Positions 1 through 7,045 of a stretch of 18,292 bases of DNA are shown here, one piece after another. The notes beneath the pieces are model-generated. The model did no database searches. It saw only the letters and a list, made by a program, of their open reading frames with translations, and was not told where the DNA came from. The translations under genes were made by a program, and so were the position numbers. The stretch comes from CAYWNK01 sp047639615. GTDB lineage: Bacteria; Planctomycetota; UBA1135; GCA-002686595. Within the stretch, counting starts at the first letter, position 1. Every line of letters begins with the position of its first letter. The stretch lies in contig JBLIOL010000075.1 of the NCBI GenBank assembly GCA_047639615.1, positions 1 through 18,292 on the forward strand, written 5' to 3'.

Positions 1-261
1 GAACTCTCTACGGATCCCGCGCTCCTCGCCCGCTTCGATCACGAGAACTGGAACCCCAAGCTCGTGATCAAGGTCCGTGTCGAGACGCTCTACATGCACT
101 GCGCCAAAGCGCTGCTGCGCTCGCGGCTCTGGGAGCCGGAGACGCGCATCGAACGCAGCGCCTACCCCACCATGGGCGAGGTCCTGAAGGATCACCTCGG
201 CCAAGCGGAGCCCGCCGAGAGTCACGCCGACATGCTCGCGCGCTACGCCCAAGATCTTTAG
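1..261 (+). CDS. PPOX-family FMN-dependent flavoprotein, C-terminal part (5' end outside window)
   Basis: The reading frame is open from base 1, so only the last 86 residues are seen and the start lies upstream. The fragment reads ELSTDPALLARFDHENWNPK and continues with KVRVETLYMHCAKALLRSRLWEPE, then a PTMGEVL segment near the end. This matches the C-terminal half of pyridoxamine-5'-phosphate-oxidase-like flavoproteins of the MSMEG_1061 type, where the HCAKAL.RS.LW stretch is typical. Such proteins have the split-barrel FMN fold and are probably cytoplasmic oxidoreductases; the substrate is unknown for most members. The TAG stop (259-261) overlaps the TAA of the convergent kinase remnant (258-260) by two bases. 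Family assignment is by motif recognition on a partial protein, so substrate and exact subfamily remain open. Confidence 0.7.
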   Translation, partial: ELSTDPALLARFDHENWNPKLVIKVRVETLYMHCAKALLRSRLWEPETRIERSAYPTMGEVLKDHLGQAEPAESHADMLARYAQDL

Positions 262-1199
262 CCGATCGCGCCCTTGAGCGCCTGCGCCAGCTCATCCCGG
301 CCGTAGGGCTTTTGGATGAACCCAGCGAGCCCCTTGCCGCTGAAGCGTTGCACGATATCCGCTTCGTTATAGCCGCTCGAGAGCAGCACCCGCACTCCAT
401 CATCGATGCGGCGCAACTCGCGATAGACTTCATCGCCGTTCATGTGCGGCATGGTCAAGTCCAGAATCACGCAGGCGATCGAGCCGGGGTCCTGGCTGTA
501 GATTTTCAAGGCCGTCGCGCCATCAACCGCGGTAGCCACATCGAAGCCGAGCCCCTTCAGCATCAGGGAGCCGATAGCTCGCACGGTCTCCTCGTCGTCC
601 ACCAAGAGGATCGTCCCCGTACCCTGCCAGTTCGGAAGATCAGTCGGTGTCGGTCGCGTTCGTTCAGGCTCGGAACTGGCGGGCAGTAGCACCTTGAACG
701 TGGTCCCGCGATTGGGCTCGCTGTACACGCGGATCGCACCGGAGTGCCCGCGAATGATCCCCTGGACCGCGGCGAGTCCCAGGCCGCGACCCGTGAACTT
801 GGTGGTGAAGAAGGGATCGAAGATCTTGCTCAGGGTGGCGGCATCCATGCCGCAGCCGGTGTCGGCAACCTCCACATAGACGTAGGTGCCCTCGGCTATC
901 TCATGGGATTGCACCACGGTGTCCAGGTAGCCGCGGTCACACTCCATGGCCCCGGTCCTGATCGATACGACCCCGCTGCGGTCACCCACTGCTTCGGCCG
1001 CATTCGTGATCAGGTTCATGATCACCTGCCGGATCTGCGAACCCTCCGCCTCCACCATGGGCAGCTTGGGCGCGAGCTCTACGCGCAGGATGGCCGTCTT
1101 AGAGATGGTCACCTCCAGCAGGCGCGCCATCTCTTCGATGATGCTGTTGAGGCTCAAGCTCTCCACCAGGAAGCGCCCCTTACCAGAGTACGCCAGCAT
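258..1199 (-). CDS. Kinase remnant: HATPase_c plus receiver domain (3' piece of the broken gene)
   Basis: This is an open frame of 313 codons starting with ATG at 1199. Residues 1-30 are the tail of the dimerisation region (LAYSGKGRF). Residues about 50-175 are a histidine-kinase ATPase domain with N box MNLITNAAEAV (N66), DTGCGM (D113), FDPFFTTK and the G2 loop GRGLGL (138-143). Residues about 196-313 are a receiver domain with acidic pair D201/D202, phosphoacceptor D247 and K297. Both domains look intact, so loss of function, if real, is recent or the domains are kept for another use. The piece has no phosphoacceptor histidine of its own, and no ribosome-binding site is convincing upstream of 1199. 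It could still be expressed as a receiver/ATPase protein, but it is best read as the 3' half of the pseudogene. Confidence 0.6.
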   Translation of the reverse strand: MLAYSGKGRFLVESLSLNSIIEEMARLLEVTISKTAILRVELAPKLPMVEAEGSQIRQVIMNLITNAAEAVGDRSGVVSIRTGAMECDRGYLDTVVQSHEIAEGTYVYVEVADTGCGMDAATLSKIFDPFFTTKFTGRGLGLAAVQGIIRGHSGAIRVYSEPNRGTTFKVLLPASSEPERTRPTPTDLPNWQGTGTILLVDDEETVRAIGSLMLKGLGFDVATAVDGATALKIYSQDPGSIACVILDLTMPHMNGDEVYRELRRIDDGVRVLLSSGYNEADIVQRFSGKGLAGFIQKPYGRDELAQALKGAIG

Positions 1200-1338
1200 C
1201 CAGAGCCAGCTTCAAACGCTCCTCGCGCTTCTCCAGATCCTTGTGCACCAGCAGGTTCGAGAGGATGTGGCCCATACGCTCGGCGATGAACTGGAACAGG
1301 TTCCTATCAGCCTGCGTCCCCTGCCGGGCATGCGAGCA

Positions 1339-1866
1339 CTAATGCAAACCCAGGATCCAAGGCTGGCCCACATCGGGCCTTAGCACCGTCATCATCTGGG
1401 AGCGGATCGAGTGCACGCTGACCAGCTCCGGATGCTCGCTCCTGATTTCAGCCTCGCCCATGACGAGCGGACGCTCCGACGCGATCACGGCGGCCAGGAT
1501 GTGCGCATGCCCCGGCTGCATGGGCAGCTCCTCTCCAACCGGCAAGGCGCTCGGCCAATCCGCTGCGCAGACCTCGATCGGGACACTCCACCTAGGAGCC
1601 TCCGGATCGCAGGGGTGCAGCAACCAAGCGCGATCGCAATCGAAGATCTCCAACAGCATGCCGGCGATCATCTGAATCGAACGCTCCGGGTCGAGCATGC
1701 TACCCAGCACCTCACACATAGAGCTGACCCGCTGAACGTCCGCCGCCGAAGGATCTTCGTGGCCTTCAGAACCTTCCATTCCAGCAGACTCAAGCTCCGC
1801 GACTCGCCGGCGCAGGCGCTCATTTTCGGCGACGAGTTCTTCCGAACTCCTTGAGGAGTGACTCAT
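1339..1866 (-). CDS. Kinase remnant: coiled coil plus GAF domain (5' piece of the broken gene)
   Basis: The chosen start is the ATG at 1866 (MSHSSRSSEE), because the frame upstream to 1980 reads as low-complexity leader and would abut the divergent sulfatase start. Residues 8-28 (LVAENERLRRRVAELES) form a coiled coil. Residues about 48-175 are a GAF sensor domain containing the stretch LLEIFDCDRAWLLHPCDP and ending QPWILGLH. In relatives the text after GLH reads QCSHARQW; here Q is replaced by TAG (one C-to-T change from CAG) and W by G. The frame resumes as kinase sequence beyond the stop. As it stands it would make a 175-residue cytoplasmic sensor domain without output. It is the 5' half of the broken hybrid kinase. 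Confidence 0.55.
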   Translation of the reverse strand: MSHSSRSSEELVAENERLRRRVAELESAGMEGSEGHEDPSAADVQRVSSMCEVLGSMLDPERSIQMIAGMLLEIFDCDRAWLLHPCDPEAPRWSVPIEVCAADWPSALPVGEELPMQPGHAHILAAVIASERPLVMGEAEIRSEHPELVSVHSIRSQMMTVLRPDVGQPWILGLH

Positions 1867-1980
1867 GAACGCATGGGCCAATAATGATGCCGGGGCCTCG
1901 CGGAAGGGCGGGAGGCTAAGGGCTCCAGTCTGCGCTTGGATCCCCACAGCGCAAGGTGCACGGCTTGCTACCCTAGACAC

Positions 1981-3969
1981 ATGTACCGCCTACTGATCTC
2001 CCTGAGCTGCATTGCCTTGCTGACCTCCGCCCAGGATTCGCAGCCCAAACGGCCAAACATCCTGGTGCTACTTTCAGATGACCATGCGGTCAATGCCACT
2101 GGCGTCTACGGTAGCCACCTAGCCGGACTCAATCCCACCCCGCGCATTGATCAGCTAGCGCAGGAGGGCATGCTCTTCCGCAACGCCTTCTGCACCAACT
2201 CCCTGTGTGGACCGAGCCGCGCGGTGATCCTGACCGGCAAACACAGCCACCGGAACGGCTTCCTGAAGAACGGCGATCGCTTCGACGGCAGCCAGGCGAC
2301 CTTCCCGAGCCTGCTGCAAGCCGCCGGCTACAACACGGGCCTGGTGGGCAAGTGGCACCTGGGCACCGAGCCCCAGGGCTTCGATCATTGGGAGATCCTC
2401 CCCGGCCAAGGCTCCTACTACAACCCGGTCCTCGAGAGCGCGAACGGCAAGCGCACCGTGCAGGGCTACTGCACCGACATCGTCACCGACCTCGCCATCG
2501 AATGGCTTGACGAGCAGAGCGACTCCGACGAGCCCTTCATGCTGCTCGCCTGGCACAAGGCGCCGCACCGCAACTGGATGCCGGCCCCGGAAGAGCTCGC
2601 GCTCTATTCCGGCGTCACGATTCCTGAGCCCGCTTCCCTCTTCGATAGTTTTGAGCACAACGCCAGTCCCGCGCGACATCACGAAATGGGCATCGCGGAG
2701 CACATGGACCCGGTCTACGACCTATTCATACCGCCTGGTGAGGATTTCGATCCCACGGCCGTCGTAGCGCCCGACCCATCTGGCTTCCGCAACCTCGAGC
2801 GCATGACCCCCACCCAACGCGCAGCCTGGGACAAGGTCTACCAGAACACGCGCCTCGCGCTGGAAGGCTTAGAAGGAGAGGCCCTAGTGCGGACCAAGTA
2901 CCAGCTCTACATGCGCAACTACTTGGCGACCGTGCGCGGATTGGACCGCAACGTAGGCAGGCTCCTGGACCACCTGGAGAGTAGCGGCCTGGCCGAGAAC
3001 ACGATCGTCATCTACTCCTCCGACCAGGGCTTCTTCCTGGGCGAGCATGGCTGGTTCGACAAGCGCTGGATGTACGAGGAGTCCCTACGCGCGCCGCTCG
3101 TGGTGCGCTGGCCCGGCCACACCAAGCCGGGTTCGGAAACGGACGCCCTGGTGCAGAACCTGGACTTTGCGCCGACCCTCTTGGAGGTCGCCGGAGCGAC
3201 CGTGCCAGAGGACATCCAAGGTAGTTCCCTAGTGCCCTTGCTTGAGGGGAACACGCCTGCCGACTGGCGTGATGGCATCTACTACCACTACCACGGCTTC
3301 CCCGCGATTCACAACGTGGCCCGCCACCGCGGCATTCGCACCGAACGCTTCAAGCTGATGCAGTTCTACGACTTCGGTGAGTGGGAGCTGTACGACCTGA
3401 AGACCGATCCGAACGAGATCCACAACCTCTTCCAAGAGCCGGCACAGGCGGGAGTAGTTGCCGATCTCTCGATGCGCATGGCGAGCCTCGCCACGCGGTT
3501 CGGGGAGGACATCGTGCTCGAGCCGCTCACACCGATTGAGCGCCGCAAGCACTGGCCGGTGCCGGTCAGCTTTCAGATTCCTGATCTGTCGCGGGTGACC
3601 AAGGTCGGAGTTAGGAGGGACACACCCGGCGCGCAATCCAAAGCCTGGGCCGACGCGTGGCCGGAGTTCAGCTCAGACGGCATCGGGGAAATCCCAGCCT
3701 TCCTAAGCGAGTACTTCATGGTGACCGAGCAGGATTGGCTCAATAACTCCCACGTTTCAAACCTCGACCTAATCGGCATCCTCACCCTGGAGGATGGCAG
3801 CGAGCTTCCCTACGGCTTGCGGCCCGGCGGGCTCGCCTGGTTGGAGGTTCCCGGACAAGGAACGCTCCGTCTGCAGAGCACCTACCGCGCGCCGGCAGAT
3901 CGGAAGTCTCCGATTCCTGTCCGGCTACGGGTGTTTTCTAGCGAGCACCTTCCGAAGCTAGGCCGCTAG
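1981..3969 (+). CDS. Secreted sulfatase, formylglycine-dependent (S1 family, GlcNAc-6-sulfatase-like)
   Basis: The product is a 662-residue sulfate ester hydrolase. Starting at ATG 1981, residues 1-17 form a signal peptide (MYRLLISLSCIALLTSA), so the enzyme acts outside the cytoplasm. The ATG at 1936 would put polar residues before the signal peptide and is disfavoured. Active-site features are D33/D34 (LLSDDHA, metal), C76 in SLCGPSRAVILTGK (the CxPSR cysteine converted to formylglycine), K124 and H126 in VGKWHLG, H192 in WHKAPH, D348/Q349 in SSDQG, and K361. LPGQGSYYNP and the DUF4976-like C-terminus (YDLKTDPNEIHNL, 471-483) resemble N-acetylglucosamine-6-O-sulfatases; the true substrate, possibly an algal or host glycan, is a guess. 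Residues about 542-662 form an extra C-terminal module. No maturase gene is in the window. The TAG stop overlaps the convergent yqeY stop. Confidence 0.9.
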   Translation: MYRLLISLSCIALLTSAQDSQPKRPNILVLLSDDHAVNATGVYGSHLAGLNPTPRIDQLAQEGMLFRNAFCTNSLCGPSRAVILTGKHSHRNGFLKNGDRFDGSQATFPSLLQAAGYNTGLVGKWHLGTEPQGFDHWEILPGQGSYYNPVLESANGKRTVQGYCTDIVTDLAIEWLDEQSDSDEPFMLLAWHKAPHRNWMPAPEELALYSGVTIPEPASLFDSFEHNASPARHHEMGIAEHMDPVYDLFIPPGEDFDPTAVVAPDPSGFRNLERMTPTQRAAWDKVYQNTRLALEGLEGEALVRTKYQLYMRNYLATVRGLDRNVGRLLDHLESSGLAENTIVIYSSDQGFFLGEHGWFDKRWMYEESLRAPLVVRWPGHTKPGSETDALVQNLDFAPTLLEVAGATVPEDIQGSSLVPLLEGNTPADWRDGIYYHYHGFPAIHNVARHRGIRTERFKLMQFYDFGEWELYDLKTDPNEIHNLFQEPAQAGVVADLSMRMASLATRFGEDIVLEPLTPIERRKHWPVPVSFQIPDLSRVTKVGVRRDTPGAQSKAWADAWPEFSSDGIGEIPAFLSEYFMVTEQDWLNNSHVSNLDLIGILTLEDGSELPYGLRPGGLAWLEVPGQGTLRLQSTYRAPADRKSPIPVRLRVFSSEHLPKLGR

Positions 3970-4418
3970 CCCAGGAGCTGGCCCGCGAAACGCGAGACCA
4001 GCTTGCCGTCCACCGTGCCCTTATGGGCGGCCATGACAAACTTCATGACCTTGCCCAGGTCGGCCTTGCTGGCCGCCCCGGTCTCGGCGATGGCCGCTTC
4101 CACGGCGGCTTTGGTGGCGTCCTCGTCCATTTGCTGGGGTAGGTAGCCCTCGATCACCGCGATCTCCGCGCGCTCGATGTCTGCCAGCTCAGGACGCTTC
4201 GCATCGTCGTACTGCGAGGCGGAGTCCTTGCGGGTCTTGACCGAGTAGGCCAAGACCGCCATGACTTCGTCCTCGGAGAGCTCCGGGCTCTCGCGTCCGG
4301 GCTCCACAGCCTTGTTCTTGAAGGCAGCGATGACCATGCGCAGGGTATCCCGGCGCACCTTGTCGCCGGACTTCATGGCCGCCTTCATGTCATCGGTGAT
4401 TCGGTCGCGCATGATCAT
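3966..4418 (-). CDS. GatB/YqeY domain-containing protein
   Basis: This 150-residue protein has the usual length of the YqeY family. It opens MRDRITDDMKAAMKSGDK, followed by RRDTLRMVIAAFKNK, the EGYLPQQMDEDATKAAVEAA segment, and the C-terminal part (ADLGKVMKFVM, GKLVSRFAGQLL). This is the all-helical fold shared with the tail of GatB/GatE amidotransferases. YqeY proteins are thought to bind tRNA or modulate amidotransferases, but their role is not settled. The ATG at 4418 overlaps the gyrA TGA (ATGA), implying translational coupling. A second in-frame ATG sits at 4412, and a GAGGGGG stretch inside the gyrA 3' end could serve either start. The stop is TAG within CTAG, shared with the convergent sulfatase stop. 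Family call is firm; function is not. Confidence 0.9.
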   Translation of the reverse strand: MIMRDRITDDMKAAMKSGDKVRRDTLRMVIAAFKNKAVEPGRESPELSEDEVMAVLAYSVKTRKDSASQYDDAKRPELADIERAEIAVIEGYLPQQMDEDATKAAVEAAIAETGAASKADLGKVMKFVMAAHKGTVDGKLVSRFAGQLLG

Positions 4419-7045
4419 GCGTCGTCCCCCTCATCGGTGGCGTCAGCGTCGGTGGCGTCAGCGTCGGTGGCGTCAGCGTCGGTGGCGTCAGCGTCGGCCG
4501 GAGCCTCGGCAGCTTCCGCCGCAAGGGTGGCCTCGTCCGGCTTCTCGGGCACGGCAACCTCCTCGCCGGATTCGCCGAAGCGCTCCAAGTCCTCGGCTTG
4601 CACCATGGCAATCGCCACCAGCTTGTCCTCCTTCTTGAGGTTGACCAGCTTGACGCCCTGAGTATTGCGACTCATGGAGGAGATGTCGGTGACGTGACCG
4701 CGAACGATCATGCCGCCCTCGGAGATGTACATGACATCGTCGCCTTCCTGAGCCAGTCGTACCGCAACCACCGGGCCGTTGCGCTCCGTGGTGCGGATGT
4801 TGATCACACCCATATTGCCGCGACCCTTGATGGGGTAGTCGGCCATGGGCGTACGCTTGCCGTGTCCGTTCTCGCAGGCCGTGAGCAGGAATGCGTCCGC
4901 TTGAGCGACCACCAGGCCGATGACCTCGTCGCCCTCTTTGAGTCGCAACCCGCGCACACCGCGTGAGGTACGTCCCATGGAGCGTACGGAGGCTTCGTCG
5001 AAGCGCGCCGCGCGGCCATTACGGGAAGCCATCACGATGCTGTCACCCGGGCTCGCAATGCGCACGGAGATGACCTCGTCGTTCTCGTCCAAGAGGATCG
5101 CGCGGATACCGTTCGAGCGCGGACGGCTGTAAGCCTCCAGCGGGGTCTTCTTGACCACACCCTCGCGGGTGGAGAAGACCACGGAGCGCTCGTTGTCGAA
5201 CTCCGGCACGCGCAGGATGGTCTGCACCTCTTCGCCTTCGCGCATCTCGAGCACATTGGCGATGGCGCGACCCTTGCTGTTACGTCCAGCCTCCGGCAGG
5301 TCGTAGGTCTTCTTCCAGAAGACCTGACCCTTGTTGGTGAAGAACAGCAAGTAGTCGTGGGTTGAGGCCACGAACATGCTGCGCAGCACATCGCCTTCCT
5401 TGGCGTCCGAGCCTTTGACCCCGCGACCGCCGCGGTTCTGGGCGCGGTAGGTGTCGACCGAGGTGCGCTTGATGTAGCCATCGCGCGACTGCGTGACGAC
5501 CATCAGGTCTTCGGTGATCAGATCGCCGATGTCGACGTTGCTGTCGACCTCCTCGTTGGAGATCTCCGTGCGACGCTCGTCACCATGCTTCTGCTCGACC
5601 TCTTCTAGGTCGGCCAAGATGATCGCCGTGACGCGCTCTTCGCGCGCCAGGATGTCCATCAGGTCGACGATGATGGCGACCAAGGCGGCGTGCTCGGCCT
5701 CGAGCTTCTCGCGCTCCAGCCCGGTCAAGCTGCCGAGGCGCATGTCGACGATCGCCTGGGACTGGCGATCCGAGAGATTGAACTCGGTAGAGAGGTCAGC
5801 CTTGGCGGAGTCGCGGTCGGAGGCGGCGCGAATGATCGCGATCACGCGATCGATGTTGTCCTGGGCGATGAGCAAGCCATCGACCACGTGCTTGCGCTCC
5901 TCAGCCTTACGCAGCAAGTAGCGCGTACGGGCGCGGATTACCTCGCGGCGGTGACGCAACCAAGCATCGATCAGCTGACGCAAAGTCAGGGTCAGCGGTT
6001 GGCGCTCGGCGATGGCCAGGTTGATGATGCTGAAGGTCGTCTGCAGTGGCGTGAACTTGAACAGCTGGTTCACGACCACGTACGGGTCCTCGCCGCGCTT
6101 GAGCTTGATCACGAGCCGGATGCCGTCCTTATTGGACTCATCGACAATGTCAGAAATGCCCGTAATCCGGCCATCCTTCACGCATTCGGCCACTTTGGGG
6201 ATGATCGCAGCCTTGCTGTCGCCACCCTTCTTGATCTGGTACGGCAGCTCCGTGAAGACCAACTGAATGCGGTTCTTGACCTCTTCCACGTCGTGCCGGG
6301 CACGCACCCGGATCAGACCGCGGCCGGTGGTGTAGGCCTGGCGAATCCCGCTACGGCCCATGATGATGCCGCCCGTGGGGAAGTCCGGGCCGGGCACGAT
6401 CGAGAGCAGTTCCGATTCAGACAGATTGGAATTCGCCAGCACAGCCCGCATGGCCGCACAGATCTCCCGCAGGTTGTGCGGCGGCATGCTCGTGGCCATT
6501 CCCACGGCGATGCCTTCCGAACCGTTGCACAGCAGGTTTGGGAGGCGACTCGGCAGCACCGTGGGCTGCGTGCGCGTGTCGTCGTAGTTGGGCTCGAGCT
6601 CGACGGTCTCCTTGTCCAGGTCCGCCATGAGCTCCATGGCGATGCCCGTCATGCGCGCCTCCGTGTAACGCATGGCGGCCGGCGGGTCGGCGTCCACGGA
6701 GCCGAAGTTTCCCTGACCATCCACCAGCGGATAGCGCAGGGAGAAGTCCTGGGCCATACGCACGAGGGTCGGGTAGATCACCGACTCGCCGTGGGGGTGG
6801 TAGTTACCCGAGGTGTCACCAGCAACCTTGGCGCACTTACGATACTTCGCACGCGGCCCCAGGTTGAGGTCGTTCATGGCCACGAGGATCCGCCGCTGAC
6901 TGGGCTTCAGCCCATCGCGAACATCGGGCAAAGCCCGCGAGTGGATCACCGAGAGCGCGTACGTGAGGTACGACTCCTTCATCTCCTGCGTAATGGAACG
7001 CGGAGTGATGGGTGCGTGCTTTGGATTGGTACTAGTGTCGGTCAT
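4415..7045 (-). CDS. gyrA: DNA gyrase subunit A
   Basis: The product is the breakage-reunion subunit of type IIA topoisomerase, which with GyrB introduces negative supercoils. It has 876 residues from ATG 7045, chosen because that ATG overlaps the upstream gene's TGA (ATGA) and because the leader from 7096 is not GyrA-like. Key features are the N-terminal winged-helix/tower domain with GDTSGNYHPHGESVIYPT (77-93), the active-site tyrosine Y127 in AAMRYTEARM, and a coiled-coil region about 365-490. A variant GyrA box QNRGGRG lies at 536-542, and the C-terminal beta-pinwheel runs about 510-815. The GyrA box supports gyrase rather than topoisomerase IV. The position equivalent to E. coli D87 is proline (P92). 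The tail from about 835 is acidic and ends in repeated D-A-T-D-A units. gyrB is not in the window. No Shine-Dalgarno motif was found, so coupling is the likely initiation mode. Confidence 0.96.
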   Translation of the reverse strand: MTDTSTNPKHAPITPRSITQEMKESYLTYALSVIHSRALPDVRDGLKPSQRRILVAMNDLNLGPRAKYRKCAKVAGDTSGNYHPHGESVIYPTLVRMAQDFSLRYPLVDGQGNFGSVDADPPAAMRYTEARMTGIAMELMADLDKETVELEPNYDDTRTQPTVLPSRLPNLLCNGSEGIAVGMATSMPPHNLREICAAMRAVLANSNLSESELLSIVPGPDFPTGGIIMGRSGIRQAYTTGRGLIRVRARHDVEEVKNRIQLVFTELPYQIKKGGDSKAAIIPKVAECVKDGRITGISDIVDESNKDGIRLVIKLKRGEDPYVVVNQLFKFTPLQTTFSIINLAIAERQPLTLTLRQLIDAWLRHRREVIRARTRYLLRKAEERKHVVDGLLIAQDNIDRVIAIIRAASDRDSAKADLSTEFNLSDRQSQAIVDMRLGSLTGLEREKLEAEHAALVAIIVDLMDILAREERVTAIILADLEEVEQKHGDERRTEISNEEVDSNVDIGDLITEDLMVVTQSRDGYIKRTSVDTYRAQNRGGRGVKGSDAKEGDVLRSMFVASTHDYLLFFTNKGQVFWKKTYDLPEAGRNSKGRAIANVLEMREGEEVQTILRVPEFDNERSVVFSTREGVVKKTPLEAYSRPRSNGIRAILLDENDEVISVRIASPGDSIVMASRNGRAARFDEASVRSMGRTSRGVRGLRLKEGDEVIGLVVAQADAFLLTACENGHGKRTPMADYPIKGRGNMGVINIRTTERNGPVVAVRLAQEGDDVMYISEGGMIVRGHVTDISSMSRNTQGVKLVNLKKEDKLVAIAMVQAEDLERFGESGEEVAVPEKPDEATLAAEAAEAPADADATDADATDADATDADATDEGDDA
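4434..4493. repeat. Four perfect 15-bp tandem repeats inside the 3' end of gyrA
   Basis: The unit tcggtggcgtcagcg occurs four times without a mismatch, followed by four bases of a fifth copy. Because the unit is a multiple of three it keeps the gyrA frame and encodes DATDA-type units (about residues 852-870). Copy number could change by slippage without breaking the gene. Confidence 0.95.

Larger units (their letters stand above)
258..1866 (-). pseudogene. Broken hybrid histidine kinase (GAF - [PAS/HisKA lost] - HATPase - REC)
   Basis: Two adjacent minus-strand frames are pieces of one former gene. Reading from 1866, the GAF-domain piece runs into an in-frame TAG at 1341-1339 after WILGLH. 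The same frame then continues with recognisable kinase sequence (CSHARQ, FQFIAERMGHILSNLLVHKD, LEKREERLKLALDAG), which normally leads into a PAS domain. At about 1200 the coding frame shifts by one base and jumps to MLAYSGKGRF, which in relatives lies at the end of the HisKA helix pair. The PAS domain and the HisKA block with the phosphoacceptor His are therefore absent. A nonsense codon, a missing domain block and a frameshift together argue for a dead gene. An assembly error at the junction is the main alternative. Confidence 0.75.

Noticed and set aside
1339..1341. Recoding of UAG as an amino acid in the kinase
   Set aside because: TAG ends ten other genes in this window, and the same kinase also carries a frameshift and a missing domain block, so decay is simpler.
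1867..1980. Extended N-termini for the kinase remnant (start 1980) and the sulfatase (start 1936)
   Set aside because: Both would overlap in the divergent spacer. The sulfatase extension would bury its signal peptide, and the kinase extension is low-complexity with no domain content.
4434..4493. CRISPR-like or regulatory direct repeats
   Set aside because: Units are contiguous with no spacers, a multiple of three, and translate within the gyrA tail.
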